Source: Mesorhizobium atlanticum
Lineage (GTDB): Bacteria > Pseudomonadota > Alphaproteobacteria > Rhizobiales > Rhizobiaceae
Assembly: GCF_003289965.1 (NCBI RefSeq)
Contig: NZ_QMBQ01000003.1
Span: forward strand, 124,001 to 188,000
DNA length: 64,000 bases
Direction: 5' to 3'
Part shown: positions 8,922 to 17,737 of the stretch, piece after piece
How the letters are laid out: every line of letters starts with the position of its first letter
How positions within the stretch are numbered: position 1 is the stretch's first letter
Translations under genes and position numbers: made by a program
The notes under the pieces: model-generated
What the model was told of the DNA's origin: nothing
The model's input: the letters and a program-made list of their open reading frames with translations, nothing else
Databases searched by the model: none

Positions 8922-11561
8922 TCACACCGGCGCAACGAACCCGTCCAGCACGCGTTTCTGGCCGGCCTTGTCGAAGTCGATGGTGAGCTTGTTGCCGTCG
9001 ATGGCCGCGATGTTGCCGTTGCCGAATTTCTGGTGGAAGACGCGGTCGCCGACATTGAAGGCGGACGGCGTATCGGCGACGGATTTGGCGATCAGCTCGC
9101 CTTCGATGGTGCGGCCTTTCACGCTTGTGCGCCCCGCGCCATATCCACTGTCGGTCTCGCCGTAGCCGATGCGCTCGACCTGGTGGCCGGAGCGCGTGCC
9201 CCAGTTGCGGTCTGTCGCCTCGGTGCGGTTGGCTTGGGCGCGCTGCCAGCCGGGCGTGGCATAGGTGTTGGAGAAGCTGCCCTGATCGTTGGCGCCGATA
9301 TTGTCGAAGCGTGAGGCGCCATAGGGATTTTGCCGGCCGCCAGCACGTCCTGACGCGAAGGCGCCGCCGCCATAGGGGTTGCCGTAGCCGCCGTACGAGT
9401 TGCCGCCATCGGCTACGTCGACATGGGTTTCCGGCAGTTCGTCGAGGAAGCGCGAGGGGATCGTCGATTGCCACAGGCCGTGGATGAGGCGGTTGGAGAC
9501 GAACCAGATGTGCAGGTTCTTTTTCGCCCGCGTCAGGCCGACATAAGCAAGCCGGCGTTCTTCCTCGAGGCCGGAGCGGCCGCCTTCATCCAGCGCGCGC
9601 TGATGCGGGAACAGGCCTTCTTCCCAGCCGGGGAGGAACACCGTTTCGAATTCCAGGCCCTTGGCCGAATGCAGCGTCATGATGCTCACAGCATCCTGCG
9701 ACTCGCCCTGCTCAGCCTCCATGACCAGCGCCACATGCTCGAGGAAGGCGCGCAGCGACTCGTACTCCTCCATGGAGCGGATCAATTCTTTGAGGTTTTC
9801 CAATCGCCCGGGCGCTTCCGCCGAACGGTCGTTCTTCCACATGTCGGTGTAGCCGCTCTCCTCGAGAATGGTCTCGGCGAGCTCGGTGTGCGGCTTCGTT
9901 TCCAGCGCTTTCTGCCAGCGCTCGAAATTGGCCGCCACCTCGCGCAGTGCTGCGCGCGGCTTCGGCTTCAGCTCGTCGCTTTCAGCGAGCGTGGCGGCGG
10001 CCTCCAGCATCGGAATGCGCATCGCGCGGGCGGTGTCGTGGATCTGGCGGATGGTGGCTTCGCCGAGCCCCCGTTTCGGCACGTTGACGATGCGCTCGAA
10101 GGCGAGGTCGTCGCCGCCATTGGCGACGACGCGGAAGAAGGCCAGCGCGTCGCGGATTTCCAGCCGCTCATAGAAGCGTGGACCGCCTATGACGCGGTAA
10201 TTGAGGCCCAGCGTGATGAAGCGATCTTCGAAGGCGCGCATCTGGAAAGACGCGCGGACGAGAATCGCCATGTCGTTCAGATTGTGCTTCTGGCGCTGAT
10301 AGGCCTCGATGGCGTCGCCAATGGCCCTGGCCTCTTCCTCCGAGTCCCAGGCGGCATGGACATGCACCTTGTCGTCCTCGGGGTCGTCGCGGTCGGTGAA
10401 CAGCGTCTTGCCGAAGCGGCCCTCATTGTGGGCGATGAGATGCGAGGCGGCGCCGAGGATATGCGCGGTGGAGCGGTAGTTGCGCTCCAGCCGGATGATG
10501 GTTGCGCCCGGGAAATCCTTGTCGAAGCGCAGGATGTTGTCGACCTCGGCGCCGCGCCAGCCATAGATCGACTGGTCGTCGTCGCCGACGCAGCAGATGT
10601 TGACTTTGGTTTCGCTCACGGCCGCGCGCTCGCTCCGCTCGCTGGCCTCCGCGGGAGCGGCCTGACCGGCCGACGCCCGGTCGGGCTTGCGGCCTTCGGC
10701 CGATGGTGAGCGCCCGGCTTGTGGTCGCTGCGCCAAAAGCCGCAGCCACATGTACTGCGCGGTGTTGGTGTCCTGGTACTCGTCGACCAGGATGTATTTG
10801 AACTTGCGGTGGTATTCCTTCAGCACGTCCGGATAGGCGCGGAAGATGCGGATCGGGTGATAGAGCAGGTCGCCGAAGTCGCAGGAATTCAGCGTCTGCA
10901 GCCGTTCCTGATAGGCCTTATAGAGCTGGCGGCCCTTGCCGTTGCCGAAGCTGCGCGCGTCGCCTTCGGCAATCTCGTCGGGGCCGAGACCCTTGTTCTT
11001 CCAGTTGTCGAGCATCTGGGCGAAGGTCTTGGCCGGCCAGCGCTTGTCGTCCAGCCCCTCGGCCTGGATCAGCTGCTTGATCAGCCGCACCACGTCGTCT
11101 GTGTCGAGGATGGTGAAGTCGGATTTCAGCCCGGCAAGCTCGGCGTGGCGGCGCAGCAGCTTCACCCCGATCGAATGGAAGGTTCCGAGCCAGGGCATGC
11201 CTTCGACATTGCCTTCGCCGATCAGGTGGCCGATGCGCTGCTTCATCTCGCGCGCGGCCTTGTTGGTGAAGGTGACGGCCAGGATCTGCGACGGGAAAGC
11301 CCTGCCTGTGGCGAGGATATGGGCGATGCGGGTGGTGAGCACGCGCGTCTTGCCCGTGCCGGCGCCGGCCAGCACCAGGACCGGGCCTTCGGTGGTTTCG
11401 ATGGCGAGCCGTTGCTCCGGGTTCAGGCCCCTCAGGTAATCGGGCGCGCTGTTCTGGCCGCTGCGGGCGGCCATCGCGCGCGCGGCTATGCCGGACGGGG
11501 CCGCCGCGGGCCGCGCATTCGGTTCATCGAAAAAAGGCATGTCTTCGGAAAAGCCCGACAT
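8922..11561 (-). CDS. uvrD: ATP-dependent DNA helicase UvrD/PcrA, with an in-frame insertion
   Basis: An 879-residue SF1A 3'-5' helicase acting in repair and replication restart. Motifs in order: LNPEQRLAIE (Q motif), GAGTGKTRVL (Walker A), YILVDEYQDTN (motif II), CVGDDDQSIYGWRGA (motif III), MTLHSAKGLEFETVFLPG (V) and LAYVGLTRAKKNLHI (VI). A Gly/Asn-rich linker and a Tudor-like C-terminal domain (FNVGDRVFHQKFGNGNIAAI) follow. Between LLAQR and NICCVGDDDQ lie about 40 extra Ala/Ser/Arg-rich residues that the family lacks, encoded by palindromic DNA at about 10602-10735. ATG 11561 is the start; a degenerate SOS box lies 42 bases upstream. Confidence 0.93.
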   Translation of the reverse strand: MSGFSEDMPFFDEPNARPAAAPSGIAARAMAARSGQNSAPDYLRGLNPEQRLAIETTEGPVLVLAGAGTGKTRVLTTRIAHILATGRAFPSQILAVTFTNKAAREMKQRIGHLIGEGNVEGMPWLGTFHSIGVKLLRRHAELAGLKSDFTILDTDDVVRLIKQLIQAEGLDDKRWPAKTFAQMLDNWKNKGLGPDEIAEGDARSFGNGKGRQLYKAYQERLQTLNSCDFGDLLYHPIRIFRAYPDVLKEYHRKFKYILVDEYQDTNTAQYMWLRLLAQRPQAGRSPSAEGRKPDRASAGQAAPAEASERSERAAVSETKVNICCVGDDDQSIYGWRGAEVDNILRFDKDFPGATIIRLERNYRSTAHILGAASHLIAHNEGRFGKTLFTDRDDPEDDKVHVHAAWDSEEEARAIGDAIEAYQRQKHNLNDMAILVRASFQMRAFEDRFITLGLNYRVIGGPRFYERLEIRDALAFFRVVANGGDDLAFERIVNVPKRGLGEATIRQIHDTARAMRIPMLEAAATLAESDELKPKPRAALREVAANFERWQKALETKPHTELAETILEESGYTDMWKNDRSAEAPGRLENLKELIRSMEEYESLRAFLEHVALVMEAEQGESQDAVSIMTLHSAKGLEFETVFLPGWEEGLFPHQRALDEGGRSGLEEERRLAYVGLTRAKKNLHIWFVSNRLIHGLWQSTIPSRFLDELPETHVDVADGGNSYGGYGNPYGGGAFASGRAGGRQNPYGASRFDNIGANDQGSFSNTYATPGWQRAQANRTEATDRNWGTRSGHQVERIGYGETDSGYGAGRTSVKGRTIEGELIAKSVADTPSAFNVGDRVFHQKFGNGNIAAIDGNKLTIDFDKAGQKRVLDGFVAPV
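10602..10735. repeat. Palindromic repeat-like insertion inside uvrD
   Basis: This segment encodes the extra residues of the helicase. The DNA is built of short inverted repeats: GACCGG/CCGGTC around a 7-base spacer near 10663-10681, CGGCC/GGCCG around TTC near 10690-10702, and a run rich in GCTCGCTCCGCTCGCT near 10627-10642. The peptide (KPDRASAGQAAPAEASERSER) is low-complexity and sits between motif II and motif III, where a surface loop could tolerate it. It resembles in principle the protein-coding palindromic elements known from Rickettsia; that comparison is mine. Confidence 0.6.
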
Positions 11562-11602
11562 CGCCCCCGAATGTAGTGATTCGGCAGCGAAAGACCAGAA
11601 CT

Positions 11603-11617
11603 GTCTACGTTTTGTTC
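11603..11617 (-). promoter_or_regulatory. Possible degenerate SOS (LexA) box upstream of uvrD
   Basis: Alphaproteobacterial LexA boxes read GTTC-N7-GTTC. Here GTCT-ACGTTTT-GTTC matches six of eight positions, 42 bases upstream of the uvrD start. SOS control of uvrD is known in many bacteria, but the mismatches make this only a candidate. Confidence 0.35.
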
Positions 11618-11725
11618 TAGTTTCGCGTGTCCCGGATCAACTTGACAGCCGTAGCGGGCAGGGGAAAGCTGTGACGGCAGGGCAGGGACGGCATGACGTC
11701 GCCTGGCGGCTCTATCTTGATTGAC

Positions 11726-11769
11726 GCAATTCCGGACGGAAAACCGCTTCACACTTTTCCTGGAATTGC
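11726..11769. repeat. Intergenic palindromic repeat, family A copy 1
   Basis: A 44-bp element with termini GCAATTCC and GGAATTGC and an inner GGAAAACCGCTTCACACTTTTCC segment. Two further copies of identical length lie at 18284-18327 and 39189-39232. This copy sits just before the PQQ dehydrogenase gene and is open in its frame, so it falsely lengthens that gene if TTG 11721 is taken as start. Confidence 0.85.
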
Positions 11770-11801
11770 TTGATGCGCGCAACAGTCGAAGGAGCACCGT
11801 C

Positions 11802-14114
11802 TTGGCTGTCACCATCACCTCCCTCGTCCTCTTCCTCATCGGTCTCATTCTCGGCGGCGGCGGCATCTGGCTCGCGGTGCTGGGGGGCAGTTGGTACTAT
11901 CTGATCGCCGGCCTGGCCTTCCTGATCACCGCCTGGTTGCTTGTCAGGCGCAGCTCGAGCTCGCTCTGGCTCTACGGGCTGTTCGTGCTCGCGACTTTAT
12001 GCTGGGCGGTGTGGGAAATCGGCTTCGACTGGTGGCAGCTCGGCCCGCGCGGCGGCGTCATCGTGCTCATCGCTCTGTGGCTTTTGACGCCGTGGGCAAG
12101 GCGCGGCCTGCGTGGTCCCGACGGTCGCGCGCCGCTGATCCTGGCTGTGCTCGCCTCGCTCGCGGTCGCCGGTTATTCGATGACCGCCGATCCTCACGAC
12201 ATCGGCGGCACGCTCGGCGCTGAAAAGGTGGCGACGGCCGCCAATCTCGGTGGCGACATGCCGGCCGGCGAGTGGCACTACTATGGCCGCACGCCTTTCG
12301 GCCAGCGCTATTCGCCGCTCGACCAGATCACGCCCGACAATGTCGCCAAGCTGCAGCCGGCCTGGACCTACCGCACCGGCGACGTGAAGGGCCCCGACGA
12401 TATCGGCGAGACGACCTATCAGGTGACGCCGCTGAAAGTGGGCGACACGCTGTTCATCTGCACGCCGCACAATTTCGCCATCGCCATCGATGCCGCGAGC
12501 GGCAAGGAAAAGTGGCGCTACGATCCCAAGATCAAGCTCGACAACAACCGCCAGCACCAGACCTGCCGTGGTGTGTCCTATTACGCCGATGCCAAGATCG
12601 CGGCAGGCCAGCCTTGCGCGCAGCGCGTCTACCTGCCGACGTCGGACGCTCGCCTGATCGCGCTCGATGCCACCACCGGCCAGGTATGTCCGTCCTTCGC
12701 CGAGGGCGGCACGCTGAACCTGATGGCCAGCATGCCTTACCCGAAGTCGGGCTATTACTATTCGACCTCGGCGCCGCTGATCGTGGCCGGCAAGATCATC
12801 GTCGGCGGCGCGGTCAACGACAATTACTCGACCGAGGAGCCGTCGGGTGTCATCCGTGCCTTTGACGCCGACACGGGCGCGCTGCTGTGGAACTGGGATT
12901 CCGGCAATCCGGACGTGACGACGCCGCTGCCCGCCGGGCAAACCTACACCCACAACTCACCCAACATGTGGTCGACCGCCAGTGCCGATGAGAGGCTGGG
13001 GCTCCTCTACCTGCCGCTCGGCAACCAGACGCCGGACCAGCTCGGCATGGGCCGCAGCGCCAATGTCGAAAAATTCTCCTCCTCTATCACCGCGCTCGAC
13101 CTCAACACCGGGCAATTACGCTGGGTGCGACAGACCGTGCATCACGATCTGTGGGACATGGACGTGCCGGCGCAGCCGACGCTGGTCGACATCACAACGC
13201 AGAGCGGCGTGGTGCCGGCGCTGGTCGGGCCGACCAAGCAAGGCGACCTCTTCGTGCTCGACCGGCGCACCGGCGAGCCGATCATTCCGGTGAAGGAAGT
13301 GCCCGCGCCTGGCGGGGCGATCGATGGCGATCACGCCTCGCCGACGCAGCCGGCCTCCGACCTGTCCTTCAATCCCAAGCCGCTGACCGGCGCCGACATG
13401 TGGGGCATCACCATGTTCGACCAGCTGGCGTGCCGGATCGAATTGAAGAAGCTGCGTTATGAAGGCCGTTACACGCCGCCCTCGCTGCAGGGCTCACTGA
13501 TCTATCCCGGCAATTTCGGCGTCTTCAACTGGGGCGGCGTCGCGGTCGATCCGGTGCGGCAGGTGATGTTCGGCATGCCGACCTACCTGGCGTTCACCTC
13601 CAAGCTCATTCCCCGCGCGGACGTGCCGCCGCCGAGCGACACCAAGGGCAGCGAGCAGGGGCTGAACCGCAACGAAGGCGCGCCTTACGCGGTGGTGATG
13701 GGGCCGTTCCTGTCGCCGCTCGGCATTCCCTGCCAGGCGCCGCCCTGGGGCTATGTCGCCGGCGTCGACCTGAAGACGGGAAACATCGCCTACAAGCACC
13801 GCAACGGCACCGTCTACGACATGACGCCGCTGCCGCTGCCGCTCAAGGTCGGCGTTCCAGGCATCGGCGGGCCGATGATCACGGCCGGCGGCGTCGCCTT
13901 CCTGGGCGCGGCGGTCGACGACTATCTGCGCGCCTATGACCTCACCACCGGCAGGCAGCTCTGGCAGGCGCGGCTTCCGGCGGGCGGGCAGGCGACGCCG
14001 ATGACCTACACGGTGGCCGACGGCCGCCAGTTCGTCGTCATCGTTGCCGGCGGCCACGGCTCGGTCGGCACCAAGCCGGGTGATTATGTGATGGCCTACG
14101 CGCTGCCGAAGTGA
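11802..14114 (+). CDS. gcd: Membrane-bound PQQ-dependent dehydrogenase (glucose/quinate/shikimate type)
   Basis: A 770-residue quinoprotein. About five membrane helices occupy the first 150 residues (LAVTITSLVLFLIGLILGGG onward). A periplasmic eight-bladed propeller of the glucose dehydrogenase family follows, with blade motifs ALDATTGQV, RAFDADTGALLWNWDSG, ALDLNTGQLRWVRQ and VDLKTGNIAYKHR. It oxidises aldoses to lactones in the periplasm and passes electrons to ubiquinone. TTG 11802 is the start: it follows GAAGGAGC with six bases of spacing, while the 27 upstream in-frame codons encode a palindromic repeat. Glucose is the likely substrate, but quinate-type relatives share the fold. Confidence 0.88.
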   Translation: MAVTITSLVLFLIGLILGGGGIWLAVLGGSWYYLIAGLAFLITAWLLVRRSSSSLWLYGLFVLATLCWAVWEIGFDWWQLGPRGGVIVLIALWLLTPWARRGLRGPDGRAPLILAVLASLAVAGYSMTADPHDIGGTLGAEKVATAANLGGDMPAGEWHYYGRTPFGQRYSPLDQITPDNVAKLQPAWTYRTGDVKGPDDIGETTYQVTPLKVGDTLFICTPHNFAIAIDAASGKEKWRYDPKIKLDNNRQHQTCRGVSYYADAKIAAGQPCAQRVYLPTSDARLIALDATTGQVCPSFAEGGTLNLMASMPYPKSGYYYSTSAPLIVAGKIIVGGAVNDNYSTEEPSGVIRAFDADTGALLWNWDSGNPDVTTPLPAGQTYTHNSPNMWSTASADERLGLLYLPLGNQTPDQLGMGRSANVEKFSSSITALDLNTGQLRWVRQTVHHDLWDMDVPAQPTLVDITTQSGVVPALVGPTKQGDLFVLDRRTGEPIIPVKEVPAPGGAIDGDHASPTQPASDLSFNPKPLTGADMWGITMFDQLACRIELKKLRYEGRYTPPSLQGSLIYPGNFGVFNWGGVAVDPVRQVMFGMPTYLAFTSKLIPRADVPPPSDTKGSEQGLNRNEGAPYAVVMGPFLSPLGIPCQAPPWGYVAGVDLKTGNIAYKHRNGTVYDMTPLPLPLKVGVPGIGGPMITAGGVAFLGAAVDDYLRAYDLTTGRQLWQARLPAGGQATPMTYTVADGRQFVVIVAGGHGSVGTKPGDYVMAYALPK

Positions 14115-14129
14115 GGGAGGCGTCGGGCC

Positions 14130-14564
14130 TCAAAGTCCGAGATGGCCCCGCAGGCTGGGCACCTGGTCCAGCACTTGGTTGGTGAGATCGGGGCCGGCGG
14201 CGGCCTCGGCTTGCTTGATCAAGGTCTCCCCGGCCTGACGGATCTGCGCCATGTCGAGGCCGGACGCTTTAAGCGCCGCGATGCCGTTGATCAGCGCGCC
14301 GGCCTTTTCGCCGAGCACGCCGCCAAGCGCCCCTTGCAGCGACGAAAGGAGGCCGCCGCCCGAATTGGCCGCACCGGCGGCCATCACGTCATATTTCTGG
14401 GCCAGCGCGTCGGCGCCGGGGATCTGGGCGAAGAAAGACGAAACGCTGGTACCTTCCGCCTCGTGCTCGAGCACGGAGAAGATGGTGCCGACAACCTTCT
14501 CGGAGGTGGGCTCGTCGAGGCCGGCCTTCGAGGAAACGGTGTTGATGATATCCTGGACGTTCAT
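14130..14564 (-). CDS. Small protein, DUF2267/DUF2780-like
   Basis: A 144-residue protein, MNVQDIINTVSSKAGLDEPT onward. The first half is helical and resembles DUF2267-type repeats (VVGTIFSVLEHEAEGTSVSSFFAQIPG). A Gly/Ala-rich middle (GGGLLSSLQGALGGVLGEKAGALINGI) and a helical tail follow. No signal peptide or catalytic motif is seen. ATG 14564 is preceded by AGGGGAGTGCC, a good ribosome site. It converges with the PQQ dehydrogenase gene. Function is unknown and the domain assignment is tentative. Confidence 0.65.
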   Translation of the reverse strand: MNVQDIINTVSSKAGLDEPTSEKVVGTIFSVLEHEAEGTSVSSFFAQIPGADALAQKYDVMAAGAANSGGGLLSSLQGALGGVLGEKAGALINGIAALKASGLDMAQIRQAGETLIKQAEAAAGPDLTNQVLDQVPSLRGHLGL

Positions 14565-14836
14565 GGCACTCCCCTTTTCGTCATTCGTATCGGTGACGCG
14601 GCTGCGGCAACTTCGCGCCCTAATGTGACAGCACCATCAGGCCTTTCGGAAATGACCAAAATGTGATGAATCAAGCTGGCTTGTCGGCGCACTGCTCCGT
14701 CACGACTCCCTCGCAGGATCGTCACCCCGGCGTGACTGGACCATGCAACTCTCGACCCTATCTTGCGGATCACCCGCCTAAAGCGCGCCACGTCGGAAAT
14801 GGATTCCCGTGTCGCACTTTAGGTCTTTGCTTGATT
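14565..14836. other. Intergenic region without recognisable gene
   Basis: Together with the repeat that follows, this 335-bp divergent region separates the DUF2267-like gene from the dienelactone hydrolase gene. It should hold promoters for both. I see no convincing -35/-10 pair and no protein-like reading frame. Confidence 0.4.
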
Positions 14837-14881
14837 GCATGTCGTTGTCGCAAAACCGCTGCGCACTTTTGGGCGACATGC
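14837..14881. repeat. Intergenic palindromic repeat, family B copy 1
   Basis: A 45-bp element beginning GCATGTCG and ending CGACATGC, with inner AAAACCGCTGCGCACTTTT. A second 45-bp copy with the same ends is at 54718-54762. It sits 18 bases upstream of the dienelactone hydrolase start. Confidence 0.8.
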
Positions 14882-14899
14882 ACTACGTCGAGGACAGCC

Positions 14900-15787
14900 A
14901 TGACCGAACCCGTCGCCAAGCCCGTCATCACCCAGATGATGATCGATGCCTATGACGAATACACGCATCTGACGCTCGATCGCCGCCGCTTCATGGAGCA
15001 GTTGACGAGGCTGGCGGGCTCGGGCGCCGCGGCGGCCGCGATCGCGCCGATGCTGGCGGCCAACTCCGCCAAGGCGGCGATCGTCGCCGAGAACGACAGC
15101 CGCGTTAAGGGCGAGGACATCACCTATCCCGGCTCGAGCGGCGAGATGAAAGCCTATCTGGTCAAGCCGGCCGATCAGCAGGGCAAGGTCGGCACCGTCA
15201 TCGTCATCCATGAGAACAGGGGCCTCAACCTGCATATCCGCGATGTCGCCCGACGCGTGGCGCTGGAAGGGTTCGTGGCGCTCGCGCCGGACTTCCTATC
15301 GCCGCTTGGCGGCACGCCATCCGACGAGGACAAGGCGCGCGACATGTTCTCCAAGCTCGATGCCGCCCAGGTCGCGGCGGACGGCGTGGCGACGGTCGCC
15401 TACCTCAAGAGCCTCAAGGCCGGTAACGGCAAGGTCGGTGCGCTCGGTTTCTGCTGGGGCGGCGGCGCAGTGAACCAGCTCGCCGTCCATGCTCCCGATC
15501 TCAGCGCCGGCGTCGCCTATTACGGCATGCAGCCAAAGGCGGAGGATGCTGCGAAGATCAAGGCGCCGCTGCTCCTTCACTATGCCGGTCTCGACAGCCG
15601 GACCAATGCCGGCATCGATGCCTACAAGAAAGCGCTCGACGCCGCGCATGTCGAATATAAGGTCTATGTCTATGAGGGCGCCAACCACGCCTTCAACAAC
15701 GACACCTCGGCCGCGCGCTATGACAAGAAAGCCGCCGATCTCGCCTGGAGCCGGACGGTTGCTTTCCTGAAGGAAAAGCTGGCCTGA
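14900..15787 (+). CDS. Dienelactone hydrolase family protein with twin-arginine leader
   Basis: A 295-residue alpha/beta hydrolase. The nucleophile cysteine lies in GFCWGGGAVN, followed by Asp in HYAGLDSRTNAG and His in YEGANHAFNND, the DLH triad. Before the domain is DRRRFMEQLTRLAGSGAAAAA, which looks like a Tat signal set about 28 residues in, so export is possible. It may hydrolyse dienelactones or other esters; no aromatic-degradation genes lie nearby, so the substrate is open. ATG 14900 was chosen over upstream codons because those read through an intergenic repeat. Confidence 0.88.
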   Translation: MTEPVAKPVITQMMIDAYDEYTHLTLDRRRFMEQLTRLAGSGAAAAAIAPMLAANSAKAAIVAENDSRVKGEDITYPGSSGEMKAYLVKPADQQGKVGTVIVIHENRGLNLHIRDVARRVALEGFVALAPDFLSPLGGTPSDEDKARDMFSKLDAAQVAADGVATVAYLKSLKAGNGKVGALGFCWGGGAVNQLAVHAPDLSAGVAYYGMQPKAEDAAKIKAPLLLHYAGLDSRTNAGIDAYKKALDAAHVEYKVYVYEGANHAFNNDTSAARYDKKAADLAWSRTVAFLKEKLA

Positions 15788-15845
15788 GGCATGCCGATAT
15801 GAGGCAGGCCTGCAAACGACACGCCTCAATGGCAACGTCGATGGA

Positions 15846-16766
15846 TCACTCCAGTGCCGGCTTGTGGAAAGCGACGCCGACGATGACCAGCGCAATGCCG
15901 ATGCAGTCGGTGGCGCTCGGCAGCTGGCGCAACACGATGACGCCGATCAATGTTGCTGTCAGCGGAAGCAGCGACAGCATCAGCGCGAAGCTCGCGCGCG
16001 GCAGCCTCGCCATGGCGAGCTGGTCGCAGATGTAGGGGATGACCGAGGAGCAGACGCCGACGCCGATCGCCGCGACAAGCAGTTGCGGCGATGAGAAGGC
16101 GGGCAGCGCCTCGCGGAAGCCGACCGGCAACACGATGAGGAATGCGACCGCCATGGCGGTGCCGAGGCCGGCAATGCCGATGCCGGTCTGGGCAATGCGG
16201 TGGCCGATCACGATATAGCCGACGAACAGGGCGCCGTTGAGAAAAGCCCAGAACAGGCCAAGCGGATCGCTCGACCATTTGACGTCGATGAGCAGCAAAG
16301 TGCCGATCACGGCGACAGCCAGCGCGGCAAAGTTGCGCGGGTTGCGCAGGCCGACCAGCGCGACCCCGATCGTGCCGACGAACTCGATCGCCGCCACCAG
16401 AGAGATCGGCAGGCGGTCGAGCGCCAGATAGAACGAGCAGTTCATCACCGCAAGGCAGGCGCCGAAGGCCAGCAACAGCAGTCGCTGAGCGCGGTCGGCG
16501 CGCGCGAAGACGCGCCAGGGCCTGGTCAAAGGGGCGAAGATGAGAGCGGCGGTCGCGATGCGCAGCCAGGCCATGCCGAGCACGCCGACCTGATCGAAAA
16601 GCAGCACCGCGAAAGCCGGCCCGAGATAGTGGAACACGGCACTGACGCAGAACCAGACATGCGGCGGCAGCGCATTGGCCAATCCGCCGAGGGCAAGGAT
16701 AGGACGCGGGGCGTCGGTCCTGCCGGTGGCTTGGTTTGCAGCTGGAGTTTGCGTTTGGCTGGGCAT
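15846..16766 (-). CDS. EamA/DMT family transporter (RhtA-like)
   Basis: A 306-residue membrane protein with about ten helices in two EamA repeats (for example LRIATAALIFAPLTRPWRVF and LALDRLPISLVAAIEFVGTI). The pattern resembles the threonine/homoserine exporter RhtA. A cytoplasmic N-terminus of about 25 residues precedes the first helix. It is divergent from an Lrp/AsnC regulator 79 bases away, which suggests amino-acid efflux controlled by that regulator; this link is inference. Confidence 0.85.
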   Translation of the reverse strand: MPSQTQTPAANQATGRTDAPRPILALGGLANALPPHVWFCVSAVFHYLGPAFAVLLFDQVGVLGMAWLRIATAALIFAPLTRPWRVFARADRAQRLLLLAFGACLAVMNCSFYLALDRLPISLVAAIEFVGTIGVALVGLRNPRNFAALAVAVIGTLLLIDVKWSSDPLGLFWAFLNGALFVGYIVIGHRIAQTGIGIAGLGTAMAVAFLIVLPVGFREALPAFSSPQLLVAAIGVGVCSSVIPYICDQLAMARLPRASFALMLSLLPLTATLIGVIVLRQLPSATDCIGIALVIVGVAFHKPALE

Positions 16767-16768
16767 GC

Positions 16769-16793
16769 GCGCATTATCGCAGGCGAAATGCGC
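16769..16793. promoter_or_regulatory. Inverted repeat in the EamA/Lrp divergent region
   Basis: GCGCATT at 16769-16775 and its exact complement AATGCGC at 16787-16793 are separated by 11 bases. The dyad starts three bases upstream of the exporter's ATG and 53 bases upstream of the regulator's ATG, where an Lrp-type dimer could act on both. It is a candidate operator only. Confidence 0.4.
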
Positions 16794-16845
16794 GACTTAC
16801 ATGTGCGATCAGCGGCCTGTTTGATTTTCTAGCTTCCAATGGAAG

Positions 16846-17331
16846 ATGAAAAAATTGAAAAACCTTCGAAATGAAAATGCCGAACTGGACGCCGTGGACC
16901 TGAAGATCCTGCGGCTCCTGGAAAAGGACGCGCGCACCAGCACGGCGGAACTGGCGCGTGCCGTCGGGTTGTCGGCGCCGAGCGTGGCGGAGCGCATCCG
17001 CAAGCTGCAGGAGAACGGCGTGATCGAGGCCTATACGGTCAGGATCAATCCGGCCGCCCTCGGGCTCAAACTGTCGGCTTGGCTGAGGATCAGGCCGGTC
17101 CCGGGACAGCTTTCCGTGGTGGCCGACATCATTCGCGACCTGCCGGAAATCGCCCAATGCGACCGGGTGACCGGCGAGGATTGCTTCATCGCGCTGGCGC
17201 ATGTCAGCTCGGTGGGCGAACTCGAGCGGGTGATCGACCGGATCATTCCCTATGCGATGACCAACACGGCCATCATCCAGTCGTCACCCGTCGAGCCGCG
17301 CTCGCCGCTGGGTGGATTCAGGCAGAAGTGA
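16846..17331 (+). CDS. Lrp/AsnC family transcriptional regulator
   Basis: A 161-residue regulator. The N-terminal winged helix is LDAVDLKILRLLEKDARTST, then AELARAVGLSAPSVAERIRKL. The C-terminal RAM (ligand-binding) domain runs from about residue 70 (LSAWLRIRPVPGQLSVVADI) to GEDCFIALAHVSSVGELERV. Members bind amino acids and control transport or metabolism genes. It is divergent from the EamA exporter, the likely target. ATG 16846 follows AATGGAAG, a weak ribosome site. Confidence 0.92.
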   Translation: MKKLKNLRNENAELDAVDLKILRLLEKDARTSTAELARAVGLSAPSVAERIRKLQENGVIEAYTVRINPAALGLKLSAWLRIRPVPGQLSVVADIIRDLPEIAQCDRVTGEDCFIALAHVSSVGELERVIDRIIPYAMTNTAIIQSSPVEPRSPLGGFRQK

Positions 17332-17393
17332 CGTGGCAGCGAGAGCAAAAGCGCCTCGCAGGGTTCCGTCGGGAATTGCGAAAGAACAATCGC

Positions 17394-17591
17394 TCAGGCG
17401 TGGCCGCGCCGCATGCGCGCCTGGGTCAGAATCGCGCGCCAGCGGATCATATCGAACGGGATCGGCTCGTTGTTGTTGGCGATATGGAAGATCTCGTTGT
17501 TCACGTTCTTCAGCGATCGCCAGAAATCATAGTCGGTGATGCGTGGATCGGCCGCCAAGCGCTCCACCTCGACCTTGATGTCGGTTTTCAT
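17394..17591 (-). CDS. Conserved-looking small protein of unknown function
   Basis: A 65-residue soluble protein, MKTDIKVEVERLAADPRITD, rich in charged and aromatic residues, with no signal or membrane segment. ATG 17591 is preceded by GAGGACAGTGC, a usable ribosome site, so I prefer it to an ATG 31 codons upstream. Codon use matches the neighbours. I do not recognise a family. Its neighbours are an Lrp regulator (convergent) and a thioesterase. Confidence 0.55.
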   Translation of the reverse strand: MKTDIKVEVERLAADPRITDYDFWRSLKNVNNEIFHIANNNEPIPFDMIRWRAILTQARMRRGHA

Positions 17592-17737
17592 GCACTGTCC
17601 TCGCACCGCATTCCGCCAGCCGCCCGCGCGCAAACCCGGTACGGCGGTTTTCAAACGCGCCACTGAGTCGTTCAACGGACTCAAGTGACTTGTTCACGTT
17701 AAAACCTTGGTAAGGTTAACGCCGGCGGTGAGGTGCT

